35,825 nt of DNA from Pandoraea sp. (lineage in GTDB: Bacteria > Pseudomonadota > Gammaproteobacteria > Burkholderiales > Burkholderiaceae), in NCBI RefSeq assembly GCF_004297875.1, contig NZ_SCSK01000039.1, positions 1 through 35,825 on the forward strand, in the 5' to 3' direction. The translations under genes were made by a program, and so were the position numbers. Of this stretch, positions 23,407 through 31,900 are shown in pieces; position 1 is the stretch's first letter, and every line of letters starts with the position of its first letter. The notes below the pieces were generated by a model. The model saw only the letters and a program-made list of their open reading frames with translations, was not told the origin of the DNA and did no database searches.

Positions 23407-24543
23407 TCAATGCAGTTGCGCCTCGGCAAGATCGGCCACGAAAGCGTCGATCATGGCCTTGCGCACGCCCGGCATGCAGATCACATGGCTCCAGCCGTCG
23501 GCGGTCGCCAGTTGCCACTTGAAAATGAGCCGCTCGGGCGGCGCGGCAAGCATCACCGTCAGTGCCTGCGGATTGCGCCAGGCGTCCCAGCCGATGCGCT
23601 GGAGCTCGCCGTGCGTGTAGGCCGCCAGCGCCATGCCCTGCTCGGCGCGGCGCTTGAGGCCCATCACGCCCCAGCGCTGAATGGCGTGCCACAAAATAAG
23701 GGGCAAGTGGCCGTTGCGCGAGCCGCTGATGGTGCGATCGATCGACCCGGTGTAGTTCGCGCTGCTGCGCACACGCTCGATATCGACGCGCTTGACGATC
23801 ACCACGCCCGACGGCATCGGCGAGCCCAGAAATTTGTGACCGCTGACATTGACGCTGCTGGCCCCATCCTCGAAGTCGAATGGCCAGCGCGGCGTCAACA
23901 GTCCGGCGTAGGCACCCGCGAGCGCGCCGTCCGCATGCACGTGAGACTCGCGCACGCCAGCCGCTTGCAGCGCGCGTCGAATGCTCGCAACGCTGTCCCT
24001 GGCCTCGGTCATGGTGGTGCCGATCGTCGCCACCACAATAGCTGCCGTCGAGCAATGTGGCGCGGCCAGCCGCTCGAGCGCGGCGTAATCCATCTCGCCG
24101 CTCGGCCGCGCCGGCACGGCCACGCCGCGCATGCCGAGGAGGTGGACGTTTTTCGGCACGCTGTAATGCGCGGCACTCGAGTAATACACCGGCGCGGACG
24201 GATATTTTTCGCGCGCCACATACAGCGCATAGAGGTTGCATTCGGTGCTGCCGTTCGTGACATACCCCCAGTAGTCATCGTCGGGGGCGCGAAACAGTTT
24301 GGCAAAAAAGGCGATGACTTCCTGTTCGAAGTCTTTGGTGTTCATGCCGTGCCAGGTACGGACAAATGGATCGCCGACATTATTGAGCAATGTGCGCATG
24401 AGCGGCTCGAGTCCGGCAAAGTCGTAATCGAGGGCCGCAGGAAAGCCGATGAACCGCGTCCGTTCGTCCGAGAGCCGCTCGGACAGCGCCCGCAAGCGCA
24501 TCTCGGTCAGTCCATGCAACGTCGAGGTATCCAGATTTTTCAT
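23407..24543 (-). CDS. PLP-dependent amino-acid decarboxylase, histidine decarboxylase family
   Basis: Group II pyridoxal-phosphate decarboxylase of 378 residues, the same length as Gram-negative histidine decarboxylases. Features: FEQEVIAFFAKLF, WGYVTNGSTECNLYAL (residues 92-107), SSAAHYSVPKN with the PLP-stacking His126, HADGAL with Asp205, and VNVSGHKFLGSPMPSG with the PLP lysine Lys237. GSRNGHLPLILWHAIQ follows. The LLNNVGDPF segment near residue 52 is closer to the serine/valine-decarboxylase side of the family than to Morganella HDC, so histidine is likely but not certain as substrate. The start at 24543 gives the family N-terminus. It converges with the LuxR gene and has about 535 bases of noncoding DNA upstream. 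Confidence 0.85.
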   Translation of the reverse strand: MKNLDTSTLHGLTEMRLRALSERLSDERTRFIGFPAALDYDFAGLEPLMRTLLNNVGDPFVRTWHGMNTKDFEQEVIAFFAKLFRAPDDDYWGYVTNGSTECNLYALYVAREKYPSAPVYYSSAAHYSVPKNVHLLGMRGVAVPARPSGEMDYAALERLAAPHCSTAAIVVATIGTTMTEARDSVASIRRALQAAGVRESHVHADGALAGAYAGLLTPRWPFDFEDGASSVNVSGHKFLGSPMPSGVVIVKRVDIERVRSSANYTGSIDRTISGSRNGHLPLILWHAIQRWGVMGLKRRAEQGMALAAYTHGELQRIGWDAWRNPQALTVMLAAPPERLIFKWQLATADGWSHVICMPGVRKAMIDAFVADLAEAQLH

Positions 24544-25078
24544 TGTTCCGGGACAGTACAGGCCTGCTCCCACCACCCTTCTCGAAGAGACCGCGCCGCG
24601 GCATGCATTGCGCGGCGGCACGCACGAGCGCGCGAGCGCATCCCGATGCTCCGATTCTGAACGCTATTCTTCATGCACCTCGTCCGGGTCGCAATGCACG
24701 GGATTCGTAGCCCGGGCGCGGATATCGCGCCAATAGCAGCATCAAACTACAAGATTCTGTATATCGCGCAACGCTTCGGACAGGGCGCCCGCGCGGGCGA
24801 TGCACTTGCCATATGGAAATCACAATTCGCGCGATTGTTCGCCGGACTGGCGATCGGCAGCCTCCGGTCGCAGAAAACTACGCAAATCTGTATGTCGATA
24901 CGGGAAGTAACGGACGTGCAGTGACGCGACGTTGCCCGACGCGCCACCAAGACACGTAGTTTCCGGCCGAATTTACGCGCCGGATTACGAAATATTCCCG
25001 CCTTGGTCGTGCCGCTATTGCCTATATTGCTAACGATCTTCCGTCAAGACCGAAAAGCACAACGATAGCGAGGACCTC
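24544..25078. promoter_or_regulatory. Divergent intergenic region between decarboxylase and unknown gene
   Basis: A 535-base gap with lower GC content than the genes and no supported coding region. One 83-codon frame at 24673-24924 lacks codon character or a recognisable product. It should contain the leftward promoter of the decarboxylase and the rightward promoter of the gene at 25079. Close to the decarboxylase start (24551-24572) is a partly symmetric element with a CAGGCCTG core. At 24952-24960 the 9-mer ACACGTAGT is the exact reverse complement of the left part of the dyad found between sctV and the first LuxR gene. No convincing -35/-10 pair was seen. Confidence 0.4.
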
Positions 25079-25852
25079 ATGCAACAGGCACTTGCACCAC
25101 TGGTCAATAGCGCAGAGATGCTGGCGTATAACGTCTTCGCTGCGCGACGTCACGATACCCATACCGCTCCCGGCAAGCTGGCCGCGCTGCTGGGCACGCC
25201 CCCCTCCGAACATTGCAGCGCCCGGGAAAAACTCGACCGCAGGGAATCCGACATGGGGGCCGGCACCATGGCCGCCGAGGCGATCGGGCTGCTCATGCGC
25301 ATCGCCAGCGCACACGGTGTTTGCGATCCTGTCGCTCGAATTCATCATCACGAGCCGACCTATTCGGCAAGCGCCAAGCAATGCCATATGCCAAGCGGCG
25401 TGCTGGTGCAAAAGACGCTATCCCTCAAATGCGGCAGCGACTACCTGCTGGCCACCGGTGTCGGCGCCTGGCATATCAGCCGCCAGGCCCAGCGAGTCCT
25501 GGTCGCGCAAGGCTGTCTCCCGTCGTCGGCTGGCAACAGCTTCACGATCAATCCAGCCTCGTTCGATGTCGCGTCCGAACTGCTGCTCGCGCCCGGCATG
25601 GTCTCGCCGTTCCTCAAGCCCGGACTTGCCTCGCGGCTCGAACGGGTGATCATCCTGGAACCGGTCGACCTCGACGAGGCGCAGTTCGCCGTGTCGTTGT
25701 CGCTATTCGAGAGCCTCGTGCTGCCGGCGCGGCATTTTGTCGGCATCGTCAGCGACTACCTGAGCGCGGCGCTGCCGCATCTGCCTCGGCGTATTGCTCG
25801 CCTGCCGCCATCGCCACAGGCGTCATGGGCGACGCCAACTGCTTCCGCCTGA
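25079..25852 (+). CDS. Uncharacterised protein, faint YbaK/aminoacyl-tRNA deacylase resemblance
   Basis: A 257-residue soluble protein with a GAGGA ribosome site 5 bases before ATG. I do not recognise it with confidence. The middle and C-terminal part (LVQKTLSLKCGSDYLLATGVG, then SELLLAPGMVSPFLKPGLASRLERVIIL) follows the order of conserved blocks in YbaK/EbsC proteins, where a substrate-specific lysine-containing strand is followed by a G.(V/I)SP(F/L) loop. That family hydrolyses misacylated tRNA or binds amino-acyl groups. The first 80 residues have no such match. The last 34 codons overlap the end of the opposite-strand halogenase gene by 104 bases. The link to the neighbouring amino-acid enzymes is speculative. 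Confidence 0.6.
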   Translation: MQQALAPLVNSAEMLAYNVFAARRHDTHTAPGKLAALLGTPPSEHCSAREKLDRRESDMGAGTMAAEAIGLLMRIASAHGVCDPVARIHHHEPTYSASAKQCHMPSGVLVQKTLSLKCGSDYLLATGVGAWHISRQAQRVLVAQGCLPSSAGNSFTINPASFDVASELLLAPGMVSPFLKPGLASRLERVIILEPVDLDEAQFAVSLSLFESLVLPARHFVGIVSDYLSAALPHLPRRIARLPPSPQASWATPTASA

Positions 25853-27269
25853 TGCCCAGGCGCGGTTCGGTACACACGTAGTAGTCGCCGGCGGCAGTCC
25901 GCGGGCAGAGCATCGAAAGCCCCTCGACCGCGTCGAAGAACTGCGCGCTTTGCTCCGCCCGCGCGCGCAGCTCCGCGGCTTGCAACGCCGCCTTGTCCCG
26001 GCGCAATGCAAGGTTCTCTTCGATGCGCCGGGTCATCTGCCCGAGCAGATGCGTGGCGGTGCCCTCCGCGTCGGCGAAATCCTCGAGCCCCGAGACCAGG
26101 TTGCGAAAAGCGCTTTGCACATCGCCCTGCGCGACGTCGTGATGCGTCAGGCGACGTGCCTCGTCGAAGTAGCCGAAGCGGCTTTGCACCTGATAAAACG
26201 CCGTGACGAACACCAGGAAGCGCGTATAGGCCTGGCGATAGCTCTGTTCGAAGAAGGCGCTCGCCTGCCCTTCGTCGATTTCCCCACGCACTGTGCTGCC
26301 CAGGCACGCTGCGGCCAGCGTGGCGCTATACATCGCCAGATGCACGCCACTGGACAGCAGCGGATCGAGAAAGCACGCCGCATCGCCCGCCATGAAATAG
26401 CCGGGTCCGGCAAACGCGCTCGAGCGATATGAATAGTCCTGCTCGCTCCTGACCTCGGAGACCAGGCGCCCGGGGGCGGTAATGCGCGAGATCAGATCGG
26501 AGGCGGCGATGCAGTCCCGATAAATCTGCTTGAGCATGGCGCGCCTGCGTGCTGCGACGTATGCGTCTTTGCGCAGCACCGCGCCGATGCTCATGGTGCC
26601 GTCGGCCAGCGGAATCGCCCACAGCCAGCCGTCGGGAATCGACGCGACGGTGATCGCGCCGTCGCGCGCCTCGGCGGGTTGCGGGACGTCGCGCCAATAG
26701 CCCCACAGCGCGATGTGCCTGAACACCTCGTGCATCTGCCGGTTTTTCAGATAGCGCGTGGCCATCAGGCCACTGCGACCACTGGCATCGATCAGGTAAT
26801 CGAAGGCGATGCGCTGCATCGCCCCATCGCGCCCTGCCCATTGCGCGGCCACCGGGCGCTCGCCGCGAAATTCCAGCTCCCGCACATTGGCGCCCTCCGC
26901 GACGTGCGCGCCAAGGCTGCGCGCGTGCTGCAGCAGCAGCGCATCGAAAGCCGCGCGAGACACCTGAAAGCTATGCTGGTAGCAGCCGCGCAGCTCGCCG
27001 AAATCGAGCGTCCACTGCTCGCCCTGCCAATGCAGATAGGCTCCGGGCTTGCGCATGAACCCATGCGCCTCGATCGATTCGCGCGCGCCGAGCAGCTCCA
27101 GCACCTCCAGGCACGAGGGCAACAGCGACTCGCCGATGTGGTAGCGCGGAAACATGTCGCGCTCGAGCAGCACCACATCGATGCCGTCGCGCGCGAGGAA
27201 GCCGGCGGCAGTCGAGCCTGCCGGGCCGCCACCGACCACCAGAACCTGCGTACGTTGGGGAATTTGCAT
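25749..27269 (-). CDS. Flavin-dependent halogenase/monooxygenase (tryptophan-halogenase superfamily)
   Basis: A 506-residue FAD enzyme. The N-terminal dinucleotide motif is VVGGGPAGST (residues 11-20), followed by LLERDMFPRYHIGESLLP, typical of FAD-dependent halogenases. FMRKPGAYLHW contains Lys74, at the place of the catalytic lysine that carries hypohalous acid. The WxWxIP motif, conserved in flavin-dependent halogenases, is WLWAIP at residues 215-220. FMAGDAACFLDPLLSSGVHLAM (from residue 292) is the second FAD motif. It most resembles the class acting on phenols, pyrroles or carrier-bound substrates rather than free tryptophan. The start at 27269, 34 bases after the tyrosine phenol-lyase stop, implies an operon. 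Substrate unknown; a non-halogenating hydroxylase is possible. Confidence 0.82.
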   Translation of the reverse strand: MQIPQRTQVLVVGGGPAGSTAAGFLARDGIDVVLLERDMFPRYHIGESLLPSCLEVLELLGARESIEAHGFMRKPGAYLHWQGEQWTLDFGELRGCYQHSFQVSRAAFDALLLQHARSLGAHVAEGANVRELEFRGERPVAAQWAGRDGAMQRIAFDYLIDASGRSGLMATRYLKNRQMHEVFRHIALWGYWRDVPQPAEARDGAITVASIPDGWLWAIPLADGTMSIGAVLRKDAYVAARRRAMLKQIYRDCIAASDLISRITAPGRLVSEVRSEQDYSYRSSAFAGPGYFMAGDAACFLDPLLSSGVHLAMYSATLAAACLGSTVRGEIDEGQASAFFEQSYRQAYTRFLVFVTAFYQVQSRFGYFDEARRLTHHDVAQGDVQSAFRNLVSGLEDFADAEGTATHLLGQMTRRIEENLALRRDKAALQAAELRARAEQSAQFFDAVEGLSMLCPRTAAGDYYVCTEPRLGIRRKQLASPMTPVAMAAGEQYAEADAAAPRSGSR

Positions 27270-27303
27270 CAGTGATTGACTCCGGGAATCCCGTTGCGCG
27301 CCG

Positions 27304-28710
27304 TCACAGCATTTCAAAGCGCGCCTGGAAAAAGCGCAGATGCTTGGGCTCGTGCACCAGCTTCAGGCCCCGCAGCGTCTCGCGGCGACGATGGACGCGC
27401 TCGATCGCCAGCGCCACCAGATCGAGGTGCGACTGGGTATAAACGCGCCGCGGAATCGCCAGGCGCACCAGCTCCAGTGTCGCGGGGTTATGCTCGCCGG
27501 TCTGTGCGTTGCGCCCGGCCGAGAGAATGCCACGCTCGACCGAGCGAATGCCCGCCTCCAGATAGAGCTCCACCGCCAGCCGGTGCGCCGGAAATTCGGT
27601 TTGCTCGATATGAGGCAAAAAGCGTCGGGCGTCCAGGTACACCGCGTGCCCGCCCACCGGTTCGACGATCGGAATGCCGCGCGCGCGCAATTTTTCGCCG
27701 AGATATTCGACCTGCCGGACGCGCGCATGAATGTGCTCTTCCTGCACCGACTCCCGAATGCCCAGCGCCATCGCTTCCATGTCGCGCCCGGCCAGGCCGC
27801 CGTAAGTGTGCAACCCCTCGTAGGCCAGCGCCAGATTGCTGGCCTGCTCGTACAGCGCGTCGTCGTTGACGGCCAGCCAGCCGCCGATATTGACCAGTGC
27901 ATCCTTCTTGCCGCTCATGGTCGACGCATCGGTCAACGCGCACATCGCCAGCAGAATGTCGGCCACCCGCTTGTGCCGGTAGCCGTCTTCACGCTGCTGG
28001 ATGAAATAGGCGTTCTCGACCGCCCGGGCCGCATCGAGCACGATGCGGATGCCATGCGCGTCGGCCAGCTCGCGCACCGCGCGCAGGTTGGCCATCGAGA
28101 TCGGCTGGCCGCCGGCCATATTCACGGTCGCCGCCAGGCTGATGTAAGGAATGCGCGCGGCACCCACGCGCTCGATCACGGCATCGAGTTTGGCCAGATC
28201 GACGTTGCCCTTGAAGGGCATGGCGCAGGCTGGATCGTAGGTGGCGTCGACGACCACGTCGACGAAGGTGCCGCCGGCCAGTTCCTGGTGCAGGCGCGTG
28301 CTCGGGAAATACATATTGCCGGGCACATAGTCGCCGGGCTTGATCAGCATCTGCGAAAGTATGTGCTCCGCGCCACGCCCCTGATGGGTCGGTACGATAT
28401 GGCGATAGCCGTAGTGCTCGCGCACGGCCGCCTGCAGATGGTAAAAATTCCTGCTGCCGGCATAGGCTTCATCACCCAGCATCATGCCGGCCCATTGCCG
28501 GTCGCTCATCGCGGCGGTGCCGCTGTCGGTCAGCAAATCGATGAATACATCCTCGGCGCGCAGCAGCATCGGATTGTAGCCGGCCGCCTCGATGGACTGC
28601 GTGCGTTCGGCCAGGGTGGTAGTCTTGAGCGGCTCGACCACCTTGATCTTGTAGGGCTCGACACTATAGAGCAGTGCGTCGCTGAGGGGGGGCATGCGCT
28701 CGTCCGGCAT
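27304..28710 (-). CDS. tpl: Tyrosine phenol-lyase-type beta-eliminating lyase
   Basis: PLP enzyme of 468 residues that would split L-tyrosine into phenol, pyruvate and ammonia. It resembles tyrosine phenol-lyase (TPL) rather than tryptophanase. Using Citrobacter numbering (offset +12), it has THQGRGAE (Gln98-Arg100), TMSGKKDALVNIGG with the PLP Lys257, Arg381 (here 393, in VERGIL; tryptophanase has Ile there) and Phe448-Phe449 (here 460-461, in LRFFQARF). However, Thr124, which with Arg381 contacts the phenolic oxygen, is Pro136 here (MYFPSTR instead of MYFTTTR). The substrate may therefore be altered. A CGGAGTG ribosome site precedes the ATG. Probably co-transcribed with the halogenase-like gene 34 bases downstream. 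Confidence 0.88.
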   Translation of the reverse strand: MPDERMPPLSDALLYSVEPYKIKVVEPLKTTTLAERTQSIEAAGYNPMLLRAEDVFIDLLTDSGTAAMSDRQWAGMMLGDEAYAGSRNFYHLQAAVREHYGYRHIVPTHQGRGAEHILSQMLIKPGDYVPGNMYFPSTRLHQELAGGTFVDVVVDATYDPACAMPFKGNVDLAKLDAVIERVGAARIPYISLAATVNMAGGQPISMANLRAVRELADAHGIRIVLDAARAVENAYFIQQREDGYRHKRVADILLAMCALTDASTMSGKKDALVNIGGWLAVNDDALYEQASNLALAYEGLHTYGGLAGRDMEAMALGIRESVQEEHIHARVRQVEYLGEKLRARGIPIVEPVGGHAVYLDARRFLPHIEQTEFPAHRLAVELYLEAGIRSVERGILSAGRNAQTGEHNPATLELVRLAIPRRVYTQSHLDLVALAIERVHRRRETLRGLKLVHEPKHLRFFQARFEML

Positions 28711-28943
28711 GAGTCACTCCGTGCATGAATCGCGCGCCGCGGTTGCGCCGCACGCAGGGTGTTCGCCTTGCCGTCGCGTTCGATCACCAATCATTAACCG
28801 CCGCGATCGTGCAAAGTGCCCACTGTCAGCGTCATTCTCTGCGGCGCGCTCACGCGCTTCAATCCGGCAGATGCGTAGTGTTTGAGAGTGCAACGCATGC
28901 TTTGCCCCTCTATCCCACGCATCTTCGCAGACCGTGCTCCAAC
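28711..28943. other. Intergenic region between giant gene and tyrosine phenol-lyase
   Basis: 233 bases with no supported gene. Both flanking genes run leftward, so it must hold the end of the giant transcript and the promoter of the lyase operon. A GCGCG / CGCGC inverted repeat around 28839-28852 is too short, and lacks a T-run, to be called a terminator. Confidence 0.35.
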
Positions 28944-31900
28944 CTAAGCCTCGGCCACATGGCGCTGCGCATGCGCGATGATTTGATCGAGCACGGCCAA
29001 CTGGCGCTCGCGCGGCCAATACTCTTCGGTCGCCGGATCGTACGGGTCGGTCAGCACGAGCCGGCCGTCGCTGAACAACCCGAGCTCGAAGTCGCTGCAG
29101 ACCGTCTGACCGTTCTGAACCAGATCTCGGATACGGCGCGCATCCGCAAGGGTGCGTGCGTTGAAGTAAAGGCTGTCGCTGACTATATCGCGCTGGTTTT
29201 GGTGACTCAGCAAGACACCTCGGCCAGGCCTTTGCTCGAAGCGGTCGTAAACGGCAAACGGTTGTCCCAATGCCGTGACATCGCGAGGCAAGGTCATTGC
29301 GATAACGGGGTATCCCTCAGCTGCGCGTCGATCAAGTTCGGCCTTTTCAGCATCGAGCTGCTCCCGCCCCCGCCATGGCCCCAGAACGCCAATGGCCTTA
29401 TCCTTGCCAAAGGCGAACACGACCTTGGTCCCGCCTGAGCCCAGGCGCGGTCCGATTACCTCGTCGATTGGCACGGTTCGTTGCGCGCCTGCTGCATCGG
29501 TCATCACCACGCTGCCGTCATCGCGCAGGTCCAGCGTGTAATCGGTCGGCGCCTGTGGTTGTGGACTGAAGCGGTACCACGAGCCATCGCCATCCATCAT
29601 CACGCTGTTACCTTTGCCCAAGCGCAGCGCGAAGTCTGGGGCGATTACGTCGGTCTCGAGAATGTTGGCCAAACGCTGCGCGTAGGCATTTTCACCACCG
29701 CGACCTGCATAGTCGGCTGCCAGCAGGATCGGTTGATGGTCCTCCCAATCCAAGGCAGTATCGAGCACGATTCGGTGGGGGCTCAGCGGATCGCCGTTCT
29801 GATCCATGACAGCCCCCCCCTCATCGCCGGTCGCAAACACCTTGAGATAGGCGCTCGCCTGACCCGGCGTCGGTATATGCGCCAGCGGGACGCCCTCCGG
29901 CATGTAGCTTTGATCGGCGTAAGCCAACGGTTGCGCCGGCCAGTCGATCTCCAGGCGTTGCGCCGGCACCGCTACCGACGGGTCGGACGCGGCACCCGAT
30001 TCCCGGGCCGCGATATTCCGTTGCGCGCTCGCGATGATGCGGTCGAAGAACGCATGGAAGTCGGCCAGCAGTCGTGCAGCGCTGCTATGCGTGAAGAGTC
30101 CCGGAAGCTCGATGTCGTGCAACAGCAAATGCCCGTCGGTTGCGACCATCAACTCGATATCGCCCGGCGCCGACGGCTCTTCGTCATCCGGCTGCGCACT
30201 GCCATGGACGTCGAGAATGACATGGCGCAATCGCTGCGCATCCGCAATTGTGTTTTCGTTGAAATAGGGCGATTCGATCGTCTCGCTCCCGTCGACGCCT
30301 TTATGCTGGATGTCTTTCGTACTGTGGACATACCGATCGTAGTACACGGCGAGACGACCAAAGCCCTCGCCTTGCTGCTCGTACATCTTGCTCACGGGCG
30401 CGCCCGCGTTGCGGTAGGGCTCGGCACTTTGCCGCTCGAGATCGATCATGAGTTCTCCCATGTCAGCGTCCGCGAGCGCTGCGACCTTATCGCTACCCAG
30501 CTCGAACACCGTTTTAACCGTGCCGCAACCAAGCAATCGCCCGATCAGCGCCTCGAGCGGTTTGCCTTCGCGATTGCCTGCCGCATCGACGGCTGTAAGC
30601 TCGCCCTGGTCGCCAATCTCAACTGAGAAATCAGGCGTTGCCGGTCGCGGCGAAAAGCGCAGCCAGCGCACGCCGTCCGCTGGTTCCACCTGATCTTGAG
30701 CGATCCTCAACGGGCCATCCGGAGCGATCACTTCCGTATTCAGCGTATCGGCCAGTTGCTGGGCACAGGCCCGATCGCCGCCCGCGCCGGCATGGTCGAC
30801 CGCCAGGAAAATGGTTTGCCCGAATTTCCAAAGGAGATTGTGCTGCAACACGAATTGATAAGGGTTCACCGACTCGCCTTGCGCATCCAGCAAAGTCGAA
30901 TCGGGCGTTCCATGCGCACGCACGGTGAAAGTGTCGGGCGGCGATTCCACACGCGATTCCGACTCTCCAGGAATATAGGAATAGCCGAACGACCAGTTGA
31001 TCGTGTCAACGCCATCTGCGCGGGGATCCCACACTTGCGCGATCCCTGCCTGTTGCGAATCGCTATTTGCCCCCAAACCCTGGCGCTGTACCCATTGCGC
31101 ATCGAACGGCTCGACCCTCTCGCCGCCGAGCGTGATCGGAAAAGGAGTCACCGGCAGCGGCGCAAAATCCTGACCGATTTCATATGCGACGGTGACGTAT
31201 GCAACGTATGAATCGCCATAGGTCCACCCGGCGCCTTGCTGCTGCGCTTCTTCCCAGCGCGCCTTGAGCGCCGGCGCCTCGAAGCGAAGCACAATGCCGT
31301 TACCCAGCTTGAGCAGTTGCCAGACGGCGCTTGGATCGTCAGGCGGCACAATCGTCAACGGCTCGGTTTGCGGCGTGAATATCTCGCCGTCGCGCAGATC
31401 GTTCGGGCTGCGCACCACTGTCACGTGCATTTTATTCGGCGGCACCCAATTGATGTCGCCGGTCAGCGCCGACTGCCCCAGGTCAAGAATATGCTGCGCG
31501 CTGGCAGGGTCGACCGGGCGGGAGACGTACAGCCCTTGTTGGGGCGCGTCATTGGCGCTTTCGGCGGCCGATGGCGCGTCGGTGGCGACAGTCTGATGCC
31601 AATTCGCCTCCAGCGAGAGGCCGTCCTTGTTTTCCCCTTTGAACTCGAATTCGGCCGACAGTCCGTGTGCGGACAATGCGCGCGCGAGCGACCTCGCAAG
31701 CCGCGTTTGAGCCGGGTCGGTCTGATGTTCGAAGGCGTCGATCGCGGACTGGTCCACGATCGCCTCGATCGTCGCTCGACCGGTCGGAGCCAGGCCAATA
31801 TCGAAGTGCTGCAACAGCGTTAGCAGCATTCGGCTACCGGCACCCGGCGGCAGGTCGCCACGATCGATCATGAAGATGTTGAATTTATCCGCGGCGGGAT

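Noticed and set aside
24673..24924. 83-codon plus-strand frame upstream of the unknown gene
   Set aside because: No ribosome site and no family resemblance, and it lies in the less GC-rich promoter region.
27304..28710. Tryptophanase (TnaA) as the identity of the beta-eliminating lyase
   Set aside because: The diagnostic residues Arg381 and Phe448 (TPL numbering), the TMSGKKD active-site segment and the AMSDRQWAGMM region are those of tyrosine phenol-lyase, not of TnaA.
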